A stretch of 64,000 bases of DNA, from NCBI RefSeq assembly GCF_900108585.1, contig NZ_UESZ01000001.1, positions 3,720,001 to 3,784,000 of the forward strand, read 5' to 3'. The DNA comes from Branchiibius hedensis. GTDB taxonomy: Bacteria > Actinomycetota > Actinomycetes > Actinomycetales > Dermatophilaceae. The stretch's first letter is position 1. Each line of letters opens with the position of its first letter. The position numbers were made by a program, and so were the translations under genes. The notes beneath the pieces were generated by a model. It did not search any database. It saw only the letters and a program-made list of their open reading frames with translations, and had not been told where the DNA came from. Of the stretch, positions 38,482 through 46,418 are shown one piece after another.

Positions 38482-38532
38482 CCGGCGCGGATCCGAGTGG
38501 ATCGGTCCGTCCATTCGTCGTCGGATGGGGCC

Positions 38533-39264
38533 ATGGACACCACCGCCCCACTTGCACCCTGTCTGGCTGTCGTTGGCGCCGGGGGATCCTGCGGCGCAAG
38601 CACATTGGCCACCGCCCTCACCGTCACAGCGGCGCGCGCGGGATGGTCGGCCGTTGCCGTGGATGCCGATCCGTGGGGTGGCGGATTGGACAACCTCTTC
38701 GATCTGGCCGCCGATCCGGGGGTGCGCTGGCCGGATCTGCTGGGTAGCGACGGGGCGTTGCCCGGGCAGCCGCTGCTGGACCGGTTGCCGAGCGCAGAGA
38801 GCGGGGCCCGGGTCGTCGCCTGCGATGGACCGGACCCGATACCGCCGGGTCGGTTGAGCGAGGTCGTCGCCGCCTGTCGGCGGGCCAGCGATCTGGTGGT
38901 GGTTGATCTACCCCGGGATCTCGTACTCGTCGGCGAGGCTCTGGCCGTCGCCACCGCGCTGATCGTGGTGACCGCACCCGACCGCCGGGTGCTGGTCGTC
39001 ACCGAGCAACTGGTCGGCTACGCGCAGGCGGTCGAGCCGGACCTTCCGGTGGGTTTCGTGGTTCGGGACACCCGCGAGCACGTGGCGCAGCAGATCGCCC
39101 GGCTGAGCGATGTGCCGCTGCTCGGAGTGCTGCCCCACGACCGCAAACTCGATCAACGCCAGTCGAATCCGGCGGTGCCGGGCTCCAGCGCTCGCAGTGC
39201 TGTGTCGGCTCTTGCTGCGTCCCTCCTGCGGGATCTGATCGTCGAGCAGCGGTTGGCGTCGTGA
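38533..39264 (+). CDS. ssd: Ssd/TadZ-like septum-site-determining protein
   Basis: 243 aa from ATG 38533. MinD/ParA-like fold with a degraded P-loop (VVGAGGSCGASTLATAL in place of GKGGxGKT) and DADPWGGGLDNLF. This is the actinobacterial Ssd/CpaE group that localises Tad machinery and affects septation. Position directly before tadA matches Rv3660c. The stop overlaps the tadA GTG. Confidence 0.85.
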   Translation: MDTTAPLAPCLAVVGAGGSCGASTLATALTVTAARAGWSAVAVDADPWGGGLDNLFDLAADPGVRWPDLLGSDGALPGQPLLDRLPSAESGARVVACDGPDPIPPGRLSEVVAACRRASDLVVVDLPRDLVLVGEALAVATALIVVTAPDRRVLVVTEQLVGYAQAVEPDLPVGFVVRDTREHVAQQIARLSDVPLLGVLPHDRKLDQRQSNPAVPGSSARSAVSALAASLLRDLIVEQRLAS

Positions 39265-40406
39265 GTACTCTCCGCGGCGGTCCCGCCGTCACGCTGTGGG
39301 AGCAGATCCGGGCCGGCCGGTCACCCGACGACGCAGGAGTCTCGCAAGTGGCCGAGGCCGATCGAGCCGTGCTCGGTGACGGGCATGTGGCCCGGCTTCG
39401 CGCGCAGTTGCACTCTGACGTCCTCGGCGCCGGACCACTGGAGGTGTTGCTCGCCGATCCGACGGTCACCGACGTGCTCGTGAACGGGCTCGATGGGGTC
39501 TGGGTCGACTGTGGCCGGGGCCTGGAACGCCGTGAGGTGACCTTCACCGACGCCGCCCAGGTGCGTCGGCTGGCGGTGCGACTGGCGACCCTCGCCAATC
39601 GTCGCTTGGACGAAAGCAGCCCCTTCGTGGACGGACTGCTGCCCGGTGGGATCCGGTTGCACGCCGTCCTGCCGCCCTTGGTGGAGTCCGCTGCGCATGT
39701 GTCGTTGCGGATCCCGCGAGACGACGGACTGGATCTGTCCGGACTGCAGGAGCGAGGCGCATTCGACGAGAACGGCCTGGGCGTTCTGTCCGAATTAGTC
39801 TCTGCGCGTGTTGCATTCGTTGTCAGCGGCGGCACCGGGTCCGGGAAGACGACTCTGTTGGGGGCACTGCTGCGCCAGGTCCCAGCCCATGAGCGGATCG
39901 TGATCGTCGAGGACGTGCGGGAGCTGCGGGTCGACCATCCGCACGTGGTGCGTTTGGAGGGTCGCAGCGCCAACGTCGAGGGCTCGGGCGAGATCGCGCT
40001 GCCGGTGCTCGTGCGCCAGTCGTTGCGGATGCGTCCGGACCGGTTAGTGGTCGGTGAGGTGCGCGGGGCCGAGGTCCGCGAGCTGCTGACCGCGTTGAAC
40101 ACCGGTCACGAGGGCGGCTGCGGCACGATCCACGCCAACACCAGTGCGGATGTCGTCGCTCGTTTCGAAGCCCTCGGCGCGTTGGCCGGGATGGCAGCGC
40201 CAGCAGTGCACTCCCAATTGGCCAGTGCGGTCAGCGTCGTGATCCACCTGCGCCGTGCTGGTGGTCGACGGGTGGTTCAGGAGATCGGGGTGCTGGCGCG
40301 CGCGGCGGGTCGGCTCCAGGTGCGCCCCGCGTTGGTGCGGGCCGGGGACAGGCTTGAACGGGCGGACGGTTGGGCACAGCTGCGCACGATCCTGGGAGCG
40401 TCATGA
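39261..40406 (+). CDS. tadA: TadA/CpaF family secretion ATPase
   Basis: 381 aa, GTG start. Walker A VVSGGTGSGKTTLLGALL, Asp box IVIVEDVRELRVDHPHVVRLE, Walker B RPDRLVVGEVRGAE and the His box GHEGGCGTIHANT. It powers assembly of Flp-type pili. It overlaps ssd and tadB by 4 bp on each side, so the locus is one operon. Confidence 0.94.
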   Translation: MSTLRGGPAVTLWEQIRAGRSPDDAGVSQVAEADRAVLGDGHVARLRAQLHSDVLGAGPLEVLLADPTVTDVLVNGLDGVWVDCGRGLERREVTFTDAAQVRRLAVRLATLANRRLDESSPFVDGLLPGGIRLHAVLPPLVESAAHVSLRIPRDDGLDLSGLQERGAFDENGLGVLSELVSARVAFVVSGGTGSGKTTLLGALLRQVPAHERIVIVEDVRELRVDHPHVVRLEGRSANVEGSGEIALPVLVRQSLRMRPDRLVVGEVRGAEVRELLTALNTGHEGGCGTIHANTSADVVARFEALGALAGMAAPAVHSQLASAVSVVIHLRRAGGRRVVQEIGVLARAAGRLQVRPALVRAGDRLERADGWAQLRTILGAS

Positions 40407-41110
40407 GTCTGCTCGTGGCGTTGCTCGTCGCGTTTGCCGTCATCGCCTGGCCGCGCCCGCTGATCCCGCTGCCCGTACGCCGACCGGCCGACCACCCGGC
40501 CCAGCGCCGGGTGCCGTCGTTCACCAGTGGGCGACGACGACAGGTCCTGCGTCGTGCGGCGATCATGCAACTCCTGGGTTCGCTGGCACCGGCGCTACGA
40601 GCCGGTGTTCCACCGGCGGTCGCCGTCGCGAATGTTGCACGACTCGTGGCAAATTCAGTGCCTGATGCGCCTTTCGGCCACTCGATGGAAGAACTGGCTG
40701 TCCGCGCAGAAGCTGGACTAGAACTCGGTCCGACCTTCCGGCAACTTGCGTCGGACTTCGATCTGCCGCAGGTGGAGGTCGTCGCGGCCGCCTGGTCACT
40801 GTCCGACGACCTGGGGTGCAGCTTGACGGATGCGGTGGCCACCGCGAAGGAGTTGTTGCAGGCCGAGGACGACCGCGAGAGCGCCCTGCGGCTCGCGACC
40901 GCGGGCCCGCGCGCCACCATGCACTTGCTGACCGGACTGCCCGTGGCAGGGGTCGGGATCGCCGCGCTCGCGGGGGTACCACCCACCCAGCTCTACACCG
41001 GTGTCGCCGGGCTCGCGGCCCTGCTGATCGGCGCCGTGTTGATACTGCTCGGCCGCTGGTGGTCGGGCCGGCTGGTGCAGCGCTGCGTCCGCACCGAGGC
41101 CCTGTCATGA
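40403..41110 (+). CDS. tadB: TadB-like type II secretion F-domain protein
   Basis: 235 aa from ATG 40403. An N-terminal membrane segment (SLLVALLVAFAVIAW), a GspF-type helical bundle (LLGSLAPALRAGVPPAVAVANVARLV...), and two C-terminal membrane helices. It is shorter than full TadB proteins (about 300 aa), as usual for the reduced actinobacterial locus. It forms the inner-membrane platform with TadC. Confidence 0.87.
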   Translation: MSLLVALLVAFAVIAWPRPLIPLPVRRPADHPAQRRVPSFTSGRRRQVLRRAAIMQLLGSLAPALRAGVPPAVAVANVARLVANSVPDAPFGHSMEELAVRAEAGLELGPTFRQLASDFDLPQVEVVAAAWSLSDDLGCSLTDAVATAKELLQAEDDRESALRLATAGPRATMHLLTGLPVAGVGIAALAGVPPTQLYTGVAGLAALLIGAVLILLGRWWSGRLVQRCVRTEALS

Positions 41111-41700
41111 CGGCGATGTCGATCGGACTGCTGCTGCTGCTGGCCGTGTTGTGCTGGCCGCCGCGCCGTTGCGCGCCGGCCGCGCCACCGGGACTTGGTG
41201 GCTTGTGGCAGGACACCGCCTTTGTCGCATCGCCGCCCGCGCCGATGCCCCATCGGCCCCCGGAGACGTCGTTGAGTGTTGCCACCGCCATCGACCTGCT
41301 GGCGCTGGCGCTGACCTCGGGCAGTCCGTTGACCAACGCGCTCAGCGCCGTGGCCGATCAAAGCGCGCCGGTCGTGGCATCGCAGTTGCGGCAGGTGACG
41401 GCCGCGTTGCAGTGGGGTGTCGACGAAGCCAAAGCCTGGCAAGGTCTTCCGGCGGTGTGGCGACCGGCAGCTGACGCGTTGGCGCTGGCGGCTCGGGTGG
41501 GGATGCCCGCGGCGGGGCAGCTGCGGGAGGCCGCCGCCACGATCCGGCGCGACGAACGACAGGCGTTGCAGGAGCGGACGGCACGGCTCGGTGTCCTGAT
41601 CGTGTTGCCGTTAGGCGGCTGCTTCCTACCGGCCTTCGCGGCGCTGACAGTCCTGCCGGTGGTGGCGGTAATTGCCCGCAGCGTGCTCGGAGGGACATAG
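41107..41700 (+). CDS. tadC: TadC-like type II secretion F-domain protein
   Basis: 197 aa from ATG 41107, overlapping tadB by 4 bp. N-terminal membrane segment (MSIGLLLLLAVLCW), F-domain helices (SVATAIDLLALALTSGSPLTNALSAVAD) and a C-terminal hydrophobic pair. Partner of TadB in the pilus platform; short relative to the family. Confidence 0.85.
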   Translation: MTAMSIGLLLLLAVLCWPPRRCAPAAPPGLGGLWQDTAFVASPPAPMPHRPPETSLSVATAIDLLALALTSGSPLTNALSAVADQSAPVVASQLRQVTAALQWGVDEAKAWQGLPAVWRPAADALALAARVGMPAAGQLREAAATIRRDERQALQERTARLGVLIVLPLGGCFLPAFAALTVLPVVAVIARSVLGGT

Positions 41701-41776
41701 GTCGACACTTCGTCGTAGTCCCGGATCACGCTGCGGCGTAGTGGTTTTGAGTGATCCGTTCGAGAAGGGGAATCGT

Positions 41777-41980
41777 ATGAGATCGGCAATGACGGGCCTG
41801 CGACGGCGACTGCACCAGCTGAGCGCCAGCGCGGAGGCAGGGATGAGCACGGCGGAATACGCCGTCGGAACCCTCGCCGCGGTGACCTTTGCGACGGTGT
41901 TGATCGCGGTGATCAAGTCCGGAGCAGTGAAGGCGGGCCTGACCAGCATCATCCAAGCGGCGTTGAGCATCGCGTCGTGA
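41777..41980 (+). CDS. DUF4244 Flp-type pilin subunit
   Basis: 67 aa. GMSTAEYAVGTLAAVTFATVLIAVIKSG is the class III (Flp) prepilin pattern: a Gly-Met/Ser processing site, Glu at +5, then one hydrophobic helix. This is the probable major pilin of the locus. AAGGGG lies upstream of the ATG, and 76 bp separate it from tadC, enough for an internal promoter. No prepilin peptidase gene is in the window. Confidence 0.88.
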   Translation: MRSAMTGLRRRLHQLSASAEAGMSTAEYAVGTLAAVTFATVLIAVIKSGAVKAGLTSIIQAALSIAS

Positions 41981-42357
41981 GGCGGGGACGGCCGCGAGTT
42001 CTCCGAGCAAACATCGGTGAGGCCGGGATGGTTACTGCCGAGCTCGCGGCCGTCCTGCCTGCCGTCGTCTTCGTGTTGGCGATCGCCATCAACGCGGTGG
42101 CCATCGGTATCGATCAGATCAGGTGTGTCGACGCGGCCCGGATGGCGGCGCGCAGTGCCTCACGCGGTGACCCTCCCGCACGCGTCTCCGACATCGGACA
42201 GCGCGCGGCACCGGGTGGGGCAGCGGTGACGGTGCGGTCATTGGGTGGCGACGTGGAAGTGATCGTGTCGGCCGCACCGCCGGGGCCGTTCGGCTGGCTG
42301 ACCGGTGGGCACCGATTGTCCGCGTCGGTGGTGGCGCCAGTAGAGGCCACTCCATGA
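41977..42357 (+). CDS. TadE-family minor pilin
   Basis: 126 aa, GTG start overlapping the pilin stop. EAGMVTAELAAVLPAVVFVLAIAINAVAIGIDQIRCVDAARMAAR is the TadE signature (pilin-like cleavage site, one helix, then CVDAAR). Likely a minor pseudopilin exported with the Flp pilus. Confidence 0.87.
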   Translation: MRRGRPRVLRANIGEAGMVTAELAAVLPAVVFVLAIAINAVAIGIDQIRCVDAARMAARSASRGDPPARVSDIGQRAAPGGAAVTVRSLGGDVEVIVSAAPPGPFGWLTGGHRLSASVVAPVEATP

Positions 42358-42746
42358 GTGGACGCGAGCGCGGGGCGGCCACCGTGCTGGCCCTCGGCGT
42401 GATCGCGGTACTGATCCTGCTGCTGGGTGGTGCGCTGACGGTTGCCCGGGTGGTCCGGTCGGCAAGCCAGGCGGCGGCGGCTGCGGACCTGGCCGCGCTC
42501 GCAGGCGCTCGGGTTCTCCAGACCAACTCCGGATCTGCGGCGTGCGCCCGAGCAGGGCGGGTCGCGGTTGAGAACGGCGGTGTCCTGACCTCCTGCGTCG
42601 CGCAGGGTCCAGACCTCACCGTCGCGGTGGCGATCGTCTCAGGAGTGCCCGGTGTTGGTCCCGCGGTGGCCCGCGCCCGCGCTGGACCGGCAGGTCCGCT
42701 CACGACATCCGGGCCCGACCCGCCGCAGCAGGTCGGGCCCCGATAG
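42354..42746 (+). CDS. TadE/TadG-like pilus assembly protein (Rv3654c type)
   Basis: 130 aa, ATG overlapping the TadE stop. ERGAATVLALGVIAVLILLLGGALTVARVVRSASQAAAAADLAALAGAR is the TadG-like N-terminal helix with the AADLAALAGA motif. The C-terminal region is Pro/Gly rich. Last gene of the tad operon; mycobacterial counterparts have a proposed secreted role. Confidence 0.83.
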   Translation: MSGRERGAATVLALGVIAVLILLLGGALTVARVVRSASQAAAAADLAALAGARVLQTNSGSAACARAGRVAVENGGVLTSCVAQGPDLTVAVAIVSGVPGVGPAVARARAGPAGPLTTSGPDPPQQVGPR

Positions 42747-42763
42747 GGAATCGCGCAGGAGTT

Positions 42764-43138
42764 TCAGCCAAGCAACTTGGCCTTCGCGGCGGTGAACTCC
42801 TCGTCGGTGAGCAGCCCGGCTTCCTTGAGCGCGCCCAGCTTCTGGATCTCAGCGACGATGTCGATACCACCGCCCGCTGAGGCGGCCGGGGCGGGCGCGG
42901 CAGGGGCCGGGGGTGCGACCGGAGCCTGGGCAGCGACGTGTGCAGCGACGGCTTGCTGGGCGGCAGCGTCGATCTCCGCCTGCCGCTGCGCGGCGGCGAG
43001 TTGCTGGGCGTTGGCAGCAGCCTGCTGGTTGGCGACCGCGCGCTGTTGCTGCTTGCTGGTCACGGCGTTGGCGGTGCCGGCCACCACGGCAGTGCGGGCC
43101 GCGAGTCCGATCAGGCCGGGTCGTCCGGATCGACGCAT
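42764..43138 (-). CDS. SHOCT-domain protein
   Basis: 124 aa. A short hydrophobic N-terminal segment (LIGLAARTAVVAGTANAV), a long Ala/Gln-rich then Ala/Pro-rich linker (residues about 30-88), and a C-terminal SHOCT domain (IQKLGALKEAGLLTDEEFTAAKAKLLG). SHOCT domains are small oligomerisation or anchoring modules. Probably co-transcribed with the DUF6325 gene (23 bp upstream). Function unknown. Confidence 0.85.
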   Translation of the reverse strand: MRRSGRPGLIGLAARTAVVAGTANAVTSKQQQRAVANQQAAANAQQLAAAQRQAEIDAAAQQAVAAHVAAQAPVAPPAPAAPAPAASAGGGIDIVAEIQKLGALKEAGLLTDEEFTAAKAKLLG

Positions 43139-43161
43139 GGTTGGGTCCTTTCGTTCGAGGG

Positions 43162-43590
43162 TCAGACGGTGGCTTCGAGGTCGGCGACCTCGTTGACGAC
43201 GGTCGCGGGGACGCGCTCATAACGCAGCACCTCGCCGCCACCGGAGTGGAGTTTGTAGGCCAGGTCGCGCATGTAGGTCTGCTCCAGCGCCACGATGACC
43301 GCAGACGATCCCGCGGGCAGGTCCTGCGCCATGTCCTGGATGTCCTCGTCGCCGGCCAGGCCGATGGTCTCCCCGTCCAGCGGGTCGAAGCCGAACCGTT
43401 CGGCGTGGTCGGCCACCTCGGTGACGGAGACGGAGCCGTCGAGTTCTTTGCGCAGGATCACCAGATCCAACAGGGTCACGACGCCGGTCTTGGTCACCTC
43501 GGCCAGGGCATCGAGCGCGTGGTCGTCGATCTCGTTCTCATAGCCGATCAGAAAGAGCTCGACCGGCCCATAGTTGTACGTCATTGTCAT
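43162..43590 (-). CDS. DUF6325 (DUF1269-like) family protein
   Basis: 142 aa; starts at 43590 and 43584 are both plausible after GAGG. Acidic, soluble: YGPVELFLIGYENEIDDHALDALAEVTKTGVVTLLDLVILRKELDGSV. Actinobacterial proteins of this kind commonly sit beside SHOCT proteins, as here. No catalytic motif is visible; a membrane- or stress-associated role is a guess from the family neighbourhood. Confidence 0.8.
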   Translation of the reverse strand: MTMTYNYGPVELFLIGYENEIDDHALDALAEVTKTGVVTLLDLVILRKELDGSVSVTEVADHAERFGFDPLDGETIGLAGDEDIQDMAQDLPAGSSAVIVALEQTYMRDLAYKLHSGGGEVLRYERVPATVVNEVADLEATV

Positions 43591-43642
43591 CCTCAGCTCG
43601 GTTCGCGTAACGACGAGCCTAGGCGCGGCGGAGGCACGTGGC

Positions 43643-45934
43643 TCAGCGATCCCCGAACTTCGCGTTTCTTCCCAGCACGACGTCGAGCACGATCACCGCG
43701 CCCGCCTTGTCCAGCGGTTCGTTGCCGTTACCGCACTTCGGGCTCTGCACACACGACGGACAGCCGCTCTCACACGCACAGCTGAGGATCGCCGTACGGG
43801 TAGCGGTCAACCAATCGGTGCCCAATTCGTAGGCGCGACGGGCGAATCCGGCTCCACCGGGATGACCGTCGTAGACCAGCACGGTCGGCAACTCGGTGTC
43901 GGGGTGCAGCACGGTGGACACCCCGCCGATGTCCCAGCGGTCGCACTGCGCGATCAGCGGCAGCATCCCGATCGAGGCGTGCTCGGCAGCGTGCAGCGAG
44001 CCCGGCAGGTCACCGAGGGTAAGGCCCGTGTCGAGCACCGGGTCCAGGGCCACGGTCCACCAGACCGCTTTGGTGGTCATCGACCGTTCCGGCAGGTCCA
44101 GGCCGTGCTCGCCCAGCACCTCACCCGAGGGCGAGCGCCGCAGGAAGGAGGTGACCCGCGAGCGCACCCGCACGGTCCCGAAACACAACTGCGCGCAGGG
44201 CAGGGACACCGACTCATCGACGGTGAGGACGTCGAACGCGCTGACCGACCGGGCCTGCGTCGACCAGCCGGGATCGCCGCGCACCACGTGAGCGCTGCCG
44301 TCGTCCAGGTCCAGCCGCGTGACGACATGCGATTCGCCCTGGTGCACGTAAACCGCACCCTCGTGGACCGCGCTGTGCGACCGGTCGTCATCGACCGTGC
44401 CCAGCACCCGGCCGGTGCGTGACTCCACGATCCGCACGGCCTGCTCACCGGTGCCGCGCAACCCGAACAGATCGCTGGGGCGGCCCTCGTCGGCCCAGAA
44501 CCAGCCCTTCGGCCGGCGGCGCAGCAGGCGGCGCTCGACCAGGGAATCCAGCATCGCGGTCATCGAGGACCCGAAGTACTGCTCGTCGTCCACGGTCAGC
44601 GGCAACTCGGCGGCGGCCGCCATCAGGTGGGGCATCAGCACCTGCGGGTTGGCGGGATCGAGGACCGCGCGCTCGACCGGCGTGCCGAGCACGGCGTCGG
44701 GGTGGTGCAGTAGGTAGCGATCCAACGGATCGTCACCCGCCACGAAGAGCACCAGCGCGGCCGACCCACTGCGCCCGGCCCGTCCGGCCTGTTGCCAGAA
44801 CGACGCGCGGGTGCCCGGCCAGCCGGCCATCACCACGGCGTCCAGGCCCGAGATGTCGACGCCGAGCTCGAGGGCGTTGGTCGCGGCCACCCCGATCAAG
44901 GAGCGTTCTCGCAGCCCACGCTCCAGCGCCCGCCGCTCCTCGGGCAGATAGCCACCGCGGTACGCCGCGACCTCCTGCGCATCCAGCGACAGCGAGCGGC
45001 GCACCATGTCCGCGACGACTTCGACTCCGGAGCGCGATCGGGCGAAGGTCACCGTCTGCACCTGCCGGGCGACCAGGGTGCGCATGATCCCCGCGGCCTC
45101 GGCGACTGCGCTGACAGCGCCCTCGCCTGACTCCCGCTCGCCTGGCTCCCAGAACGCGAAAGTCGCTGCCGCCCGAGCAGATCCGTCCTCGTCCACCGCC
45201 CGCACCGGTGCTCCGACCAGGTCCGAAGCGTGCCAGGCCGGATCGGCCATCGTGGCCGACGCCAACACGAACACCGGCTCCGCGCCGTAGCGGGCCGCGA
45301 CCCGGCGCAACCGTCGCAACACGGAGGCCACGTGCGAGCCGAGTACTCCTTTGTAGACGTGGCATTCATCGATCACGACGTACCGCAGCCGCCGCAGGAA
45401 CGGCGCCCATCGTTCGTGGCCTGGCAACAGCGTGTGGTGCAACAAGTCCGGGTTGGTGAGGATCACGTTGGCGTGCTCACGGATCCATCGGCGCTCGTCC
45501 AGAGGAGTGTCTCCGTCGAGGGCTGCAGCGCGCACGCCGGGGATCGCCCACGCCTCGATGTGGGCGAGTTGATCGGCGCCCAACGCCTTCGTCGGAGCCA
45601 GATAGATCGCGGTGGCGCCACGCCCGTTGACCGCCGATGACCCCTCATGGACGGCGCTCAACATCGGCAGCAGGTAGCCGAGGCTCTTGCCAGACGCCGT
45701 GCCGGTACTCACCGCGACGTTCTCTCCGGCGTGTGCCAACTGGGCCACCAACGCCTGGTGGGACCACAACTGCGCGATGCCTGACCCACGCACGGCGGCA
45801 TCGACCGCTGGCGGCACCCAGGCCGGCCACTGCCCGTACCTCGGCTCACGCGCCGGGCGCTGCTCGACGTGCACGACCTTGCCGCCCGGGCAGGCTGCCG
45901 CCACCGCAGACAGCAGCGCCATGGGGTCGGTCAC
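43643..45934 (-). CDS. DEAD/DEAH-box helicase with C-terminal DUF1998 cysteine cluster (MrfA/YprA-like)
   Basis: 763 aa. Motif I STGTASGKSLGY, motif II VIDECHVYKG (DECH), motif III LASATMAD, and helicase C motifs VAATNALELGVDISGLDAVV and QQAGRAGRSG. The C-terminal MZB/DUF1998 region ends with four cysteines (CACESGCPSCVQSPKCG), a likely metal site. B. subtilis MrfA of this type repairs mitomycin adducts; the mycobacterial Rv3649 homologue lies beside the same tad locus. Strand opposite to tad. Confidence 0.92.
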   Translation of the reverse strand: MTDPMALLSAVAAACPGGKVVHVEQRPAREPRYGQWPAWVPPAVDAAVRGSGIAQLWSHQALVAQLAHAGENVAVSTGTASGKSLGYLLPMLSAVHEGSSAVNGRGATAIYLAPTKALGADQLAHIEAWAIPGVRAAALDGDTPLDERRWIREHANVILTNPDLLHHTLLPGHERWAPFLRRLRYVVIDECHVYKGVLGSHVASVLRRLRRVAARYGAEPVFVLASATMADPAWHASDLVGAPVRAVDEDGSARAAATFAFWEPGERESGEGAVSAVAEAAGIMRTLVARQVQTVTFARSRSGVEVVADMVRRSLSLDAQEVAAYRGGYLPEERRALERGLRERSLIGVAATNALELGVDISGLDAVVMAGWPGTRASFWQQAGRAGRSGSAALVLFVAGDDPLDRYLLHHPDAVLGTPVERAVLDPANPQVLMPHLMAAAAELPLTVDDEQYFGSSMTAMLDSLVERRLLRRRPKGWFWADEGRPSDLFGLRGTGEQAVRIVESRTGRVLGTVDDDRSHSAVHEGAVYVHQGESHVVTRLDLDDGSAHVVRGDPGWSTQARSVSAFDVLTVDESVSLPCAQLCFGTVRVRSRVTSFLRRSPSGEVLGEHGLDLPERSMTTKAVWWTVALDPVLDTGLTLGDLPGSLHAAEHASIGMLPLIAQCDRWDIGGVSTVLHPDTELPTVLVYDGHPGGAGFARRAYELGTDWLTATRTAILSCACESGCPSCVQSPKCGNGNEPLDKAGAVIVLDVVLGRNAKFGDR

Positions 45935-46032
45935 CCGGCCACGTTAGCCCCGACCGGTGACAGCGGCAGGGACCCACTTGCGGGGAACCGCCGGACGGGC
46001 GGGGAGTGGAATGCGAGAATTGCGGTGGGGGC

Positions 46033-46052
46033 CGGTCCGCGATCGCGGACCG
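46033..46052. promoter_or_regulatory. 20-bp perfect palindrome upstream of STAS gene
   Basis: CGGTCCGCGATCGCGGACCG, ending 24 bp before the STAS gene start. It could be an operator or, in RNA, a hairpin close to the ribosome-binding site. Confidence 0.5.
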
Positions 46053-46076
46053 CAGCAAAACGTTGAGGGAGTAAAT

Positions 46077-46418
46077 GTGGAGATCTCGGTGACCAGCGAG
46101 GGGGGACCGGGCGTGACGGTGATCTCGTTGGTCGGAGAGGCCGATGTGTCGACCGCCGCCCGCTTGCGCGAGGAATTGGTGCGGGCGGTCGGGGACGGTG
46201 GTCCGGCGTACGTCGTGGATCTGAGCCGGGTGCCGTTCCTGGACTCCACCGCGCTCGGGGTGCTCGTCGGTCGGCTGAAGGCCGTGCGCTCCGCTGGTGG
46301 CGATCTGGTGTTGGTGACCGATGACCAGCGGTTGCTGCGCAACTTCGCGATCACCGGCCTGGACAAGGTGTTCCAGATCTTCCCGACGATCAGCGAAGCG
46401 ACCGCCGCGCTGTCGTGA
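46077..46418 (+). CDS. STAS-domain anti-sigma factor antagonist
   Basis: 113 aa from GTG 46077 (GAGGGAG upstream). Typical SpoIIAA/RsbV layout: VISLVGEADVSTAARLREELVRAV and VVDLSRVPFLDSTALGVLVGRLK, where the Ser of LDSTALG is the phosphorylation site used by a partner kinase. No anti-sigma kinase or sigma gene adjoins it. Translationally coupled to the methyltransferase (4-bp overlap). Confidence 0.92.
   Translation: MEISVTSEGGPGVTVISLVGEADVSTAARLREELVRAVGDGGPAYVVDLSRVPFLDSTALGVLVGRLKAVRSAGGDLVLVTDDQRLLRNFAITGLDKVFQIFPTISEATAALS

Larger units (their letters stand above)
38172..38532 (+). other. 361-bp gap upstream of ssd with orphan terminator; possible small RNA
   Basis: No credible protein gene. 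A perfect hairpin terminator (38395-38419) sits 114 bp before ssd although no gene ends there, implying a short plus-strand transcript. A weak promoter-like pair (TTGTGC at 38233, N17, TAGACC at 38256) would give an RNA of about 150 nt. The best internal ORF is 22 codons (ATG 38314). In mycobacteria the 6C/B11 small RNA occupies the same position upstream of ssd, but the C-rich loops of 6C are not visible here. Confidence 0.45.
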
